Shown: positions 15,939 through 22,654 of the stretch, one piece after another
Layout: every line of letters starts with the position of its first letter
Numbering within the stretch: position 1 is the stretch's first letter
Source: a virus
Length of the DNA: 64,000 nt
IMG/VR virus record: IMGVR_UViG_3300017971_000261
Span: 16,268 to 80,267 of that record
Strand: one strand, 5' to 3'
Program-made: the position numbers and the translations under genes
The notes under the pieces: generated by a model
The model's input: the letters and a program-made list of their open reading frames with translations, nothing else
The model's database searches: none
Told to the model about the DNA's origin: nothing

Positions 15939-17039
15939 TTATACACCGTTTTCTTCCATGAGCTTCTTGACATCCACAAGTCCATAACCGGTTTTCTTGT
16001 CTTTTCCGGCCGAAGAAAGATCGATAGCGGTCTTTCTGAGATGCTCACGTATTTCTTCTACGGTATCGACAGGTGTAGCTCCGCCGAGTTTTCTGTGTTT
16101 CGCGATCATGAGTGCTACAACTCCGGCCACCCACGGTGTTGCCATGCTCGTTCCGCTCATAACTCCATATCTGTTCTTTGGCAGGGTGGACAGGACTTTA
16201 ACTCCTGGTGCAACGAAATCTAGATTAGGCCCAGTTTGGCTAAAACTCGCGCGACTCATATCTTTGGATACTGCACCTATGGAAATCGTTTCCTTCAGTC
16301 TGGCTGGATAATCTAGCTTGCCTATGTTCCCCGCATTGCCAGCCGCACATATGACAGGGACATTCTTGCTATATGCACGCTGGACAGCGGCACGCATGGC
16401 CTTATTGTTGTCCGGGCCACCGAGTGACATGCTGATCACATCAGCCCCCTTGGCTAAAGCGTAATCAATACCCGTCGCAATGTCTACGTATCTTCCGCAA
16501 CCGTTGTTGTCTAAGACTTTGATTGTGATTATTTTCGCATCCGGAGCCACTCCGACTACGCCGATGCTATTGTTGTTTGCAGTTACGATACCTGTGCAAT
16601 GTGTACCATGACCATCGCCATCATAAATTTTTGTTCTTATCTTCTTGATCTTCTTATTTACCGCACTAATCCTGCGCTGGTTTAGTCTGATGGATTTTCT
16701 CATTCTTTTCTTAGCACCTTTGCTCTTTGTTCGTCTGATTCGCTTCTTAAGTGTAGAAATTGATGATTTGTATCTTGACCTAGTCTTCAGAAGGTTTTTG
16801 ATACTACTATCTCCGCTGAAATTGTGTTTTGCACCAAATGAATTTTTGAGGTCTTTGTGTTTTGTGTCGCAACCGGTATCCAATATGGCAACAGTTACGC
16901 CCTCTCCTTTGGTTGTAGCCCAAATCTCTGGGATGTTGAATTTCGATATATGGTATCCGAGCCTTTGGGCACTGCTAGTCGAAATATCGTGTTTCACTAG
17001 ATCCGGCGGTAGTTCACATTCTGGTCTTTTTGCTGGCAT
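15939..17039 (-). CDS. Subtilisin-like serine protease with a basic insertion
   Basis: A peptidase S8 protein with the full triad: Asp in VAILDTGCD (D54), His in DGHGTHCTG (H144) and Ser in SGTSMATPW (S298), with the oxyanion Asn in AAGNAGN near 235. There is no signal peptide, so it is likely to act inside the cell or be packaged. Between Asp and His, residues about 82-138 form an unusual Lys/Arg-rich helical insert (STLKKRIRRTKSKGAKKRMR and onward) that could bind nucleic acid or act as an intrachain regulator. ATG 17039 is preceded by GGGGGG. It could cleave host or phage proteins; it is separate from the capsid protease at 53.6 kb. Confidence 0.92.
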   Translation of the reverse strand: MPAKRPECELPPDLVKHDISTSSAQRLGYHISKFNIPEIWATTKGEGVTVAILDTGCDTKHKDLKNSFGAKHNFSGDSSIKNLLKTRSRYKSSISTLKKRIRRTKSKGAKKRMRKSIRLNQRRISAVNKKIKKIRTKIYDGDGHGTHCTGIVTANNNSIGVVGVAPDAKIITIKVLDNNGCGRYVDIATGIDYALAKGADVISMSLGGPDNNKAMRAAVQRAYSKNVPVICAAGNAGNIGKLDYPARLKETISIGAVSKDMSRASFSQTGPNLDFVAPGVKVLSTLPKNRYGVMSGTSMATPWVAGVVALMIAKHRKLGGATPVDTVEEIREHLRKTAIDLSSAGKDKKTGYGLVDVKKLMEENGV

Positions 17040-17146
17040 GATTTCCCCCCTAAATACGTTTCTCCATGGAAAAGGCGCTATCCTTTACTTGCTCAAAGGG
17101 TCTATCTAAATAGATGGTGAAATCTATAGTAGACAGGAGGTTAGTT

Positions 17147-17521
17147 ATGAGAAGCTGGTTGTTAGCAACGTTGCTGATTGGTTTTCTTGCTCTTTCGTCC
17201 GGACAGGCATACGCCAGACCGCATCACGGAAGGCATCATGGACGTTCGTATACCACCTGCCGAAAACTTTGCCCTACGAAGTGCCACAAGCCACGGTTTT
17301 TGGCCTCTCATCATTGTTGGAAGGCACGATGTGAAGAACACAGACGCCTCACTGGTGGTTCTCTTGTTGTGGGTGGGCCCGGTGGATATCTGAGTATCCG
17401 AATCGGACGTGTATCACCAAGGCCAACTTGCGGCAATGGCAGATACTACTTCGAGCGAGACTATGGACATAGAGGCCCGTTCTATCACCAAGGTCTGGGC
17501 CGCATGCGAGGATGCAAGTAG
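17147..17521 (+). CDS. Small secreted His/Arg/Cys-rich protein
   Basis: A 124-residue protein. A signal peptide is clear: MRSWLLATLLIGFLALSSGQ then AYARP, with probable cleavage after AYA. The mature part is rich in His, Arg, Gly and Cys (HHGRHHGRSYTTCRKLCPTK) with seven cysteines, suggesting metal binding or disulfides outside the cytoplasm. AGGAGG at 17135-17140 fixes the start at 17147 rather than 17114. Function unknown. Confidence 0.75.
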   Translation: MRSWLLATLLIGFLALSSGQAYARPHHGRHHGRSYTTCRKLCPTKCHKPRFLASHHCWKARCEEHRRLTGGSLVVGGPGGYLSIRIGRVSPRPTCGNGRYYFERDYGHRGPFYHQGLGRMRGCK

Positions 17522-17538
17522 GCTACGTTAGATTCCGC

Positions 17539-17567
17539 TTGCAAACATCGCACGAATAGTGTATGAT
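17539..17567 (+). promoter_or_regulatory. Sigma70-like promoter
   Basis: TTGCAA (17539-17544), 17 bp, TATGAT (17562-17567). Transcription should begin near 17574, so the downstream gene must start at ATG 17594. Confidence 0.7.
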
Positions 17568-17593
17568 TGGGTTGTACGCGAGGCCAACCCAAG

Positions 17594-17956
17594 ATGGAAG
17601 TAAGTCGCTCCGACACACGATATGTTTGTGTGCTTCATTGCAACAGGGCCAAGAAGAATTTGGCCCACAGTCTAGCCAAAACTCCCTATCAATACGAAAT
17701 CGAGCAGATTCCTGATTGCCCAACTCAGTACAGGGAAATCTTCGTTCGTGCCACCCTCGCTCGGTTAGCAGGATCGTTTCGGAACGGTAAACCGTTTGAG
17801 GTCATTCTGGATCATATAATGTCTTTGGACAATGCTGTAATTGTCGTTTTTGGACATGAAGATCTTTTACCACTGATTCAGTCATGGGCAGAGCAAAATT
17901 CTTGTAAGTTTCGTTGCTGGAAAACTTGCCACAGCGTCGATCTTGTGGTATCCTAG
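17594..17956 (+). CDS. Hypothetical protein
   Basis: A 120-residue protein of mixed alpha/beta character (VCVLHCNRAKKNLAHSLAK, AVIVVFGHEDLLPLIQSWAE) that might be a small Rossmann-like fold; no motif identifies a function. The start is ATG 17594 because the in-frame TTG at 17567 lies in the promoter -10 box. Its last codons overlap the next promoter. Confidence 0.6.
   Translation: MEVSRSDTRYVCVLHCNRAKKNLAHSLAKTPYQYEIEQIPDCPTQYREIFVRATLARLAGSFRNGKPFEVILDHIMSLDNAVIVVFGHEDLLPLIQSWAEQNSCKFRCWKTCHSVDLVVS
17926..17954 (+). promoter_or_regulatory. Sigma70-like promoter, extended -10
   Basis: TTGCCA (17926-17931), 17 bp, TATCCT (17949-17954), with TTGTGG before the -10 as in the other members of this promoter family. 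It overlaps the end of the upstream gene and drives the 55-residue gene and the first tRNA. Confidence 0.6.
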
Positions 17957-17976
17957 GGTGTGCGGGAGCGTGAGCT

Positions 17977-18144
17977 ATGTCACACTCGAAGGGGAACAAG
18001 CATGCTGGCAAGCGAAATTACGTCCACCAGGGTTGGGTAGGATCAAAATGGTGGAAACAGGCTCGGTATGCTCGTTGGGATGACCACAGACAGAAGGATA
18101 GTGGCCTTCCTTTCAGGCGAAAAGACAAAAAGAAGAAACGTTAG
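17977..18144 (+). CDS. Small basic protein (55 residues)
   Basis: The protein begins MSHSKGNKHAGKRNYVHQGW and ends in a Lys/Arg-rich tail (FRRKDKKKKR). GGGAG at 17964-17968, eight bases before ATG, and a promoter at 17926-17954 support it. It is rich in Trp, Lys and His and probably binds nucleic acid, although function is unknown. Its TAG stop shares its final G with the first base of the interrupted tRNA-Leu. Confidence 0.6.
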   Translation: MSHSKGNKHAGKRNYVHQGWVGSKWWKQARYARWDDHRQKDSGLPFRRKDKKKKR

Positions 18145-18356
18145 GTCGGGTGGCGAAATTGGCAGACGCGCAGCGACAAGCATTGGCGACAACTGTACCA
18201 GGCGTTGCCGTGCTGTCGACTCTACAACACCTTGCCGCCATCGAGTGGCGTACGACGCCACTGGTACCGGCGAACAGCCATGGCGGATGCCGTAGGGTCT
18301 ACATTGAGGACGCTGTGTCCCATAGGGGCGTGCTGGTTCGAATCCAGCCCCGGCCT
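18144..18356 (+). tRNA. tRNA-Leu interrupted in the anticodon loop
   Basis: All arms of a class II tRNA are present. The acceptor GGTCGGG (18144-18150) pairs with CCCGGCC (18349-18355); the D-arm is GCG...CGC (18153-18169). The anticodon stem CAGCG (18171-18175) pairs with CGCTG (18311-18315), the variable arm is GTCCC/GGGGC and the T-arm is GCTGG-TTCGAAT-CCAGC. Between the two halves of the anticodon arm about 128 extra bases are inserted. Removing them leaves a 7-base loop; depending on the exact splice point the anticodon is GAG (or AAG), leucine in each case. Discriminator base is T instead of the A normal for bacterial tRNA-Leu. CCA is not encoded. Confidence 0.75.
18176..18303 (+). ncRNA. 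Structured 128-nt insertion in tRNA-Leu (putative small intron)
   Basis: It can form four helices: A, GTACCAG (18195-18201) with CTGGTAC (18261-18267); B, GACTCTAC (18218-18225) with GTAGGGTC (18292-18299); C, CCGCCAT (18235-18241) with ATGGCGG (18280-18286); and D, hairpin TGGCGT-ACG-ACGCCA (18246-18260) inside a 7-bp stem. Helix A crosses B and C, giving a pseudoknot. The topology recalls the P3/P7 core of group I introns, but the element is well below their usual size and lacks a recognisable P4-P6. Boundaries are uncertain by up to 3 nt. Confidence 0.55.
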
Positions 18357-18391
18357 TTACTTCGCCCATTTTTTGCCGACTGGAGACAGAC

Positions 18392-19474
18392 ATGATCACA
18401 TTCGAAGTTTCGGATGCACCGCAAGTGAGGGGTCCTGCAACGGGCATCAACCCCAAGCAGTTCATCGAGGAGGGGCTGCTCAATGGCCCCATCGAACAGT
18501 GTTGCGATTATCAGGCGACACTCAGGCATGTCCCTACATCGCATCCCTTGTTCGGTGCGGCCTATGCTGCGTTCTGTGAGCACAAACCGCTGGTTCTCTC
18601 GCCGGACATGATCTGGATCACGATCATGCAGGGGTTGGCGAACCATATCAACCTCGACCCGGAGAAGTACAGACACCAGTTCGTGGAGCACGAAGGCAAA
18701 GAAGAGATCAAGATTCGTCATGACGGTCTTGTCAAAGGCAGCCCGGAGAATCCGTGGCACGAAGTAATCGGCATGTTCTCCGCTCAGCTGAGACCACGGA
18801 TCTTGAACAATGTTCACGATTATGTGGTCTGTGACTTCAGCACAACCGATCTCGTCGAGCGTGTTTCCTCAATCATGGTCTTGATGGATGCCATGCAGGG
18901 ATACTTCGACTACAGGGTGATGACTATCTGTGGTATTCCGAAGGTTACATTGGAGGGGGAACCGTCTGACTGGCAGGCAATCGCTGAGAGAGTCCCGAAG
19001 CTGAATGATTACGGCCTCGATTGGTGGACGCAGCGACTCGGGCCGGTGTGCGACGAGTTTGTGAAGGCCTCGCTCGGCGATGTCGACGAGGAACACTGGA
19101 TGAACATCTTCCAGGAACAAAGCATGGGAAGCGGCGGTCCTAACTTGTTTGGGTGGCTGTTCTACTTCTTGCCTTACACGAAAGACCATCAAACCAACGC
19201 CCCGACAGTCGTGAACCGGATGTTGACACAGCCGGAACGCAGACTGAGAAAAGGAAGCCATCGTGCTGGGCCAGGAGCGTCACTTGACACTGACGACATC
19301 CCGATGTCCCTTTCTAAGGTTCCCTTCATATGGGAATATCACGGGAATGTGTCCAATTACGAGTTCCTGGCGGGCATCATCGGAGCTACTGAGTCTGAAG
19401 AGGATTGCTCAATCCGACCGAAAGTCGGTTGGGCCGTCCGTCCGAAGCCGGAGGAACAGGCAGAACAAGCGTGA
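18392..19474 (+). CDS. DUF4419-family protein
   Basis: A 360-residue protein that matches the DUF4419 pattern of unknown function: HPLFGAAYAAFCEHKPLVLS then PDMIWITIMQGLANHINLDP, FVEHEGKEEIKIRHD, DFSTTDLVERVSSIMVLMDA, YFDYRVMTICGIPKVTLEGE, DWWTQRLGPVCDEFVKASLG and GSGGPNLFGWLFYFLPY. It covers nearly the whole protein. GGAG lies eight bases before ATG. It follows the interrupted tRNA-Leu by 35 bp and may share its transcript. Family members occur in bacteria and fungi; a phage role is not known to me. Confidence 0.75.
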   Translation: MITFEVSDAPQVRGPATGINPKQFIEEGLLNGPIEQCCDYQATLRHVPTSHPLFGAAYAAFCEHKPLVLSPDMIWITIMQGLANHINLDPEKYRHQFVEHEGKEEIKIRHDGLVKGSPENPWHEVIGMFSAQLRPRILNNVHDYVVCDFSTTDLVERVSSIMVLMDAMQGYFDYRVMTICGIPKVTLEGEPSDWQAIAERVPKLNDYGLDWWTQRLGPVCDEFVKASLGDVDEEHWMNIFQEQSMGSGGPNLFGWLFYFLPYTKDHQTNAPTVVNRMLTQPERRLRKGSHRAGPGASLDTDDIPMSLSKVPFIWEYHGNVSNYEFLAGIIGATESEEDCSIRPKVGWAVRPKPEEQAEQA

Positions 19475-19554
19475 CTGACAGGTTCACGACTCGCAAGTAT
19501 CTACTGAAGGTGCGGCACAGGTGATGACAGGCTCTGCGGCCAGGAAACTTAGGA

Positions 19555-19974
19555 ATGCCGGATTGGGATCGTGTACATGACGTCATCCAGTCTCAACTGA
19601 AGATCGTTGCCGACGCTATTGTAGAACAGGGTAGCTCAGTCGACATCGAAATTCGGTTTGAGTCCGGGAAAACGAGCAGCGACTACTGTCATCTGCTGAC
19701 ATCTATCAAATTGATGCCACAGAGCCAAGATTGTATCGATCCAATCTTGTTGACCGTGAGCTTCGTGCCTGCTGGTGATGGCATGGTACAAGTGACAGGA
19801 GATGCTTCCGGAGAGAATCTGGGTGACATGATTGCCAGCTATGGCAGCATGGGTGCTGTACCGGACTTGGATGTATGGCTGCTATTCGCTGGCTGTCAGG
19901 TTGTAGGATACTTGGGGTCGCACATCAATGACATAACCAACGCATGCAGGGACCCCTCACGCACGAGCCCGTGA
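19555..19974 (+). CDS. Hypothetical protein
   Basis: A 139-residue acidic protein with alternating helices and strands (DVIQSQLKIVADAIVEQGSS, VDIEIRFESGK, PILLTVSFVPAGDGMVQVTG). No family recognised. It is 13 bp upstream of the next gene, so probably co-transcribed. Confidence 0.6.
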   Translation: MPDWDRVHDVIQSQLKIVADAIVEQGSSVDIEIRFESGKTSSDYCHLLTSIKLMPQSQDCIDPILLTVSFVPAGDGMVQVTGDASGENLGDMIASYGSMGAVPDLDVWLLFAGCQVVGYLGSHINDITNACRDPSRTSP

Positions 19975-19987
19975 CGAAAGGAATCAT

Positions 19988-20335
19988 ATGCGGGTTGAAC
20001 ATTGGAGAAGGAAAGTCTGCGAAGGTTTCGTAGATTACATTCACGGCGGTGGTTACATCATCGACGAGTTTGTAATACCTGATCTTCGATTGGTCGTCAA
20101 CAAAGAGGCCTTTTTCATACAAACGCCTGAGCAGTACACCCGTAAGGAAGAGGCAGAGAACGCCGAAGAATGGCAACCCAGGTTCGTTACGGCCGTAGAA
20201 GTCGAAGACGAGCAGGTCACCAACAACCTGAGAAGGCTCGCCGCATTCGCAGAGATGAAAGAGGAAGCGAAAAATGCTGAAACTCAAGTACTTACAGAAT
20301 TGAGTACCCGTTTCGGTGTGAATCTGTTGGATTAG
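19988..20335 (+). CDS. Hypothetical protein
   Basis: A 115-residue protein with AAGGA before ATG. The first half is mixed (VCEGFVDYIHGGGYIIDEFV) and the last third is a charged helix (LRRLAAFAEMKEEAKNAETQ). Its stop codon lies two bases before the second tRNA-Leu, so the tRNA is probably processed from this message. No family recognised. Confidence 0.6.
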   Translation: MRVEHWRRKVCEGFVDYIHGGGYIIDEFVIPDLRLVVNKEAFFIQTPEQYTRKEEAENAEEWQPRFVTAVEVEDEQVTNNLRRLAAFAEMKEEAKNAETQVLTELSTRFGVNLLD

Positions 20336-20337
20336 TA

Positions 20338-20421
20338 GTCCCGGTGGTGGAACTGGCAGACACGCGGGCCCGAGGAGCCCGTGCTCGAAAGAGCGTGAGG
20401 GTTCGAATCCCTCCCGGGACA
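20338..20421 (+). tRNA. tRNA-Leu(GAG) with C33
   Basis: Acceptor GTCCCGG (20338-20344) pairs with CCGGGAC (20414-20420), discriminator A. The D-arm is GTG...CAC, anticodon stem CGGGC/GCCCG (20365-20381), loop CCGAGGA with anticodon GAG at 20372-20374, long variable arm (GCTC/GAGC) and T-arm GAGGG-TTCGAAT-CCCTC. Position 33, nearly always U, is C here. CCA is not encoded. Confidence 0.93.
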
Positions 20422-20447
20422 TTCATGCCGCAGTTCAAACGAATCTC

Positions 20448-20476
20448 TTGACATGAGCAGGATCATGTGGTATACT
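20448..20476 (+). promoter_or_regulatory. Strong sigma70-like promoter, extended -10
   Basis: TTGACA (20448-20453), 17 bp, TATACT (20471-20476), preceded by ATGTGG. It drives the HNH gene at 20609 after a leader of about 125 bp. Confidence 0.8.
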
Positions 20477-20584
20477 AGAAGCACGGATGAAGGTTCGCGC
20501 TCTGAGGTAACGGTAGCGATATAATGAGATGACGAATAAGGCAGAGCTGTAAAAAGAAAGGTGCCTGCCTCTGCTGTTTCGAAT

Positions 20585-20608
20585 GTTAGTTTAACGGAGG
20601 AAACTAAC
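20585..20608 (+). promoter_or_regulatory. Hairpin presenting the Shine-Dalgarno of the HNH gene in its loop
   Basis: GTTAGTTT (20585-20592) pairs perfectly with AAACTAAC (20601-20608). The 8-base loop AACGGAGG contains the GGAGG ribosome-binding site and the stem ends at the base before ATG 20609. It may control initiation through protein or ligand binding, or by temperature. Confidence 0.6.
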
Positions 20609-21391
20609 ATGACAGCAAGAAGCCGCAGACGATACAGCGAAAGCCAATTTCGTGAAGCCGTAAGAGAGTCGCGTTCAGTTGCAGAAGCATTGAGGAAACT
20701 TGGTCTTTCACCCCATGGCGGTGGAGGATATGAGTCATTCTACTCATATTGCGAGGAGACCGGAACGGATTGGAGCCATTTCAAGGGCCAGGGTTGGTTG
20801 CGTGGCGGTTCATGTTCGTGGTCTCAGTTCAAAGCAAGACCTCTTGAGGAGATATTAGTAGAAGATTCTACTTATCTTTCTACTGCCAATCTGAAGCGCA
20901 GGCTTATCAAAGAGGGCGTGTTTGAGGACAAATGTTACGAATGTGGTCTTAAGGAATGGCGTGGGAGCAAATTGCCGACTGAGCTGCATCATAAGAACGG
21001 CAACAGACGTGACAATAGGCTGTCCAACCTAATAATACTTTGTCGGAATTGTCACGGTCTAACACAGAATTTTCGCCAGCGTAACGGGAGATCGTCCAAT
21101 GGCGTCCTGGGACAACGGAAACACAAACCAGGGCGAAACAGAACAGGACGAAAACGAGAGCTTAATGACAGAACGTGCCCTACTTGTCATAAAGAATTCA
21201 GGCCTCGCCGTAGGGAACAGAGATTCTGTTCGTATACCTGCAGTTCTCTGTCGAGGCGAAAACGAGATCGGCCGAATAAGGCCGTCCTTTTGCGGATGGT
21301 TAACGAATCTTCTGTCTGTGCTGTCGCCAGGGACATGGGAGTATCGGACAACACTATACGCAAATGGATCAAATTCGGAGAAGACTGTTAA
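20609..21391 (+). CDS. HNH endonuclease with zinc finger and helix-turn-helix tail
   Basis: A 260-residue homing-type nuclease. Its N-terminal helical module (QFREAVRESRSVAEALRKLG) resembles DNA-reading segments of phage HNH proteins. The HNH core spans CYECGLKEW...LPTELHHKNGNRRDNRL...ILCRNCHGL (about 110-155). A FCS-type finger (CPTCHKEFRPRRREQRFCSY, about 189-210) follows, and the C-terminus is a helix-turn-helix (SSVCAVARDMGVSDNTIRKW). GGAGG at 20596-20600 fixes ATG 20609. It sits between two tRNA-Leu genes, a common place for mobile nucleases, although its target is unknown. Confidence 0.88.
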   Translation: MTARSRRRYSESQFREAVRESRSVAEALRKLGLSPHGGGGYESFYSYCEETGTDWSHFKGQGWLRGGSCSWSQFKARPLEEILVEDSTYLSTANLKRRLIKEGVFEDKCYECGLKEWRGSKLPTELHHKNGNRRDNRLSNLIILCRNCHGLTQNFRQRNGRSSNGVLGQRKHKPGRNRTGRKRELNDRTCPTCHKEFRPRRREQRFCSYTCSSLSRRKRDRPNKAVLLRMVNESSVCAVARDMGVSDNTIRKWIKFGEDC

Positions 21392-21395
21392 ATTA

Positions 21396-21480
21396 GGCCC
21401 AGTGGCGAAACGGAAAACGCGGCACGCTCAAACCGTGTTGTCCCATCGTGGACTTGAAGGTTCGAATCCTTCCTGGGCTA
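21396..21480 (+). tRNA. tRNA-Leu(CAA)
   Basis: Acceptor GGCCCAG (21396-21402) pairs with CTGGGCT (21473-21479) with a G-U first pair, discriminator A. The D-arm is GCG...CGC, anticodon stem GCACG/CGTGT, loop CTCAAAC with anticodon CAA at 21429-21431, class II variable arm and T-arm GAAGG-TTCGAAT-CCTTC. It begins four bases after the stop of the HNH gene. CCA is not encoded. Confidence 0.93.
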
Positions 21481-21501
21481 TTAAATTCAACAGGTGTAGT
21501 T

Positions 21502-22269
21502 ATGTCGGCCACCAAGGAAATCTACTCGAACTGCAGACTACTGTCTCCGGACGGTGTTCTCATGTGCTACTGCGGCCACGACAAGGTCAAGTGGTACTTG
21601 GACAGAGGCGTTGCAGAGGTCGTAGAGATACGGCCGCATCTAACGGTGCGTCTACTGTTCGAGCCTGAGGGTCTTGGCAAGGCCGGAGACCCCTTCTACC
21701 TGCAGGTGCGTGAGAACAAGTGCTGTGTGTGTGGTAGCAAGGAAGACCTAACGAAGCACCACGTTATTCCTTTGTGCTACAGAAGGCACCTGAATGGATC
21801 GCGAAACACGCACCATGATGTTCTGCCGATCTGTAGAACCTGCCACAACAAGTATGAGCGTGACTACGCGATCGAAGTAAGACAAAACTTCGCGAAGCGT
21901 TACAAGGCACCGCTGGGTGGTCTCGTTGGTGACGTTGATGCTGCAGTATTTGCACGCGTCAGCCGTTGTGCAAGTGCTCTGGTTCGATACGGCGACCGTA
22001 TTCCGGCAAACCGTCGTAACGAACTTCGGGATGTGATCGATCAGTTTCTCGGTCGTCTCGCTACGTGGGACGAAATCTTGGAGCTGTCGGAGAACTACCG
22101 AGAGCGTGATGACTATCTCAGCCATCCGGAGATCGTCGCACAGAAGATCACGGACTTGGATACGTTCTACAAGATCTGGAGACGACACTTCGTTCACACG
22201 ATGCGACCGCGCTTCTTGCCGGAGCACTGGTCCATCAATCGAAGTATCGTAGAGGAAACCATGAGCTGA
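21502..22269 (+). CDS. HNH-domain protein
   Basis: A 255-residue protein. The central zinc-coordinating HNH motif is visible: CCVCGSKEDLTKHHVIPLCY, then N-T-H-H-D-V-L-P-I-C-R-T-C-H-N-K-Y-E (about residues 73-127), with two C-x2-C pairs and the HH catalytic pair. The N-terminal 70 residues form a mixed domain, and the C-terminal half is helical and acidic/basic. It may be a nuclease or a nuclease-derived binding protein. ATG 21502 has AGGTG six bases upstream; earlier in-frame codons fall inside tRNA-Leu(CAA). Confidence 0.8.
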   Translation: MSATKEIYSNCRLLSPDGVLMCYCGHDKVKWYLDRGVAEVVEIRPHLTVRLLFEPEGLGKAGDPFYLQVRENKCCVCGSKEDLTKHHVIPLCYRRHLNGSRNTHHDVLPICRTCHNKYERDYAIEVRQNFAKRYKAPLGGLVGDVDAAVFARVSRCASALVRYGDRIPANRRNELRDVIDQFLGRLATWDEILELSENYRERDDYLSHPEIVAQKITDLDTFYKIWRRHFVHTMRPRFLPEHWSINRSIVEETMS

Positions 22270-22568
22270 TGACGCATAGTGCTCACGATCCAATCAAGAT
22301 CGTCAAACTGCTAAGCCTGGGAGGGCCGTGCCCCACTCAGTGGGAAGCATGGGACGATCAGGGTCGTGAGTACTACATGCGTTATCGGTGGGGTCATCTG
22401 ACTTTCTGTCGTTGGGACGTGAGCCCTCCTGAATACTATCTGTCCGAGCAGATCGGAGACCAATATGATGGCATGTTAGACGATGACACCATGAAACAAC
22501 GTCTGATTGGCATCGTGGATTGGAGTGAATGCAAACAGGTCGACAACCGACCTGTTGATCCCTATTGA
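22269..22568 (+). CDS. Hypothetical protein
   Basis: A 99-residue protein whose ATG overlaps the stop of the HNH gene (TGATG), so translation is coupled. It is rich in Trp and Tyr (EAWDDQGREYYMRYRWGHLT) and probably beta-rich at the N-terminus. No family recognised. The stop codon ends at the base before tRNA-Leu(UAA). Confidence 0.65.
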   Translation: MTHSAHDPIKIVKLLSLGGPCPTQWEAWDDQGREYYMRYRWGHLTFCRWDVSPPEYYLSEQIGDQYDGMLDDDTMKQRLIGIVDWSECKQVDNRPVDPY

Positions 22569-22652
22569 GCCTCTGTGGCGGAACAGGCAGACGCGCGGAT
22601 TTTAAGAGTCCGTGTCCTTAGTGGCGTACAGGTTCGAGTCCTGTCAGGGGCA
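22569..22652 (+). tRNA. tRNA-Leu(UAA)
   Basis: Acceptor GCCTCTG (22569-22575) pairs with CAGGGGC (22645-22651) with one G-U pair, discriminator A. The D-arm is GCG...CGC, anticodon stem CGGAT/GTCCG, loop TTTAAGA with anticodon TAA at 22603-22605, long variable arm and T-arm ACAGG-TTCGAGT-CCTGT. CCA is not encoded. Its 3' acceptor strand provides AGGGG, the likely ribosome-binding site of the next gene. Confidence 0.93.
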
Positions 22653-22654
22653 GT

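Noticed and set aside
18144-18356. Calling the tRNA insertion a group I intron
   Set aside because: Helix order recalls P3/P7, but the element is far too short, lacks P4-P6 and does not clearly end in G.
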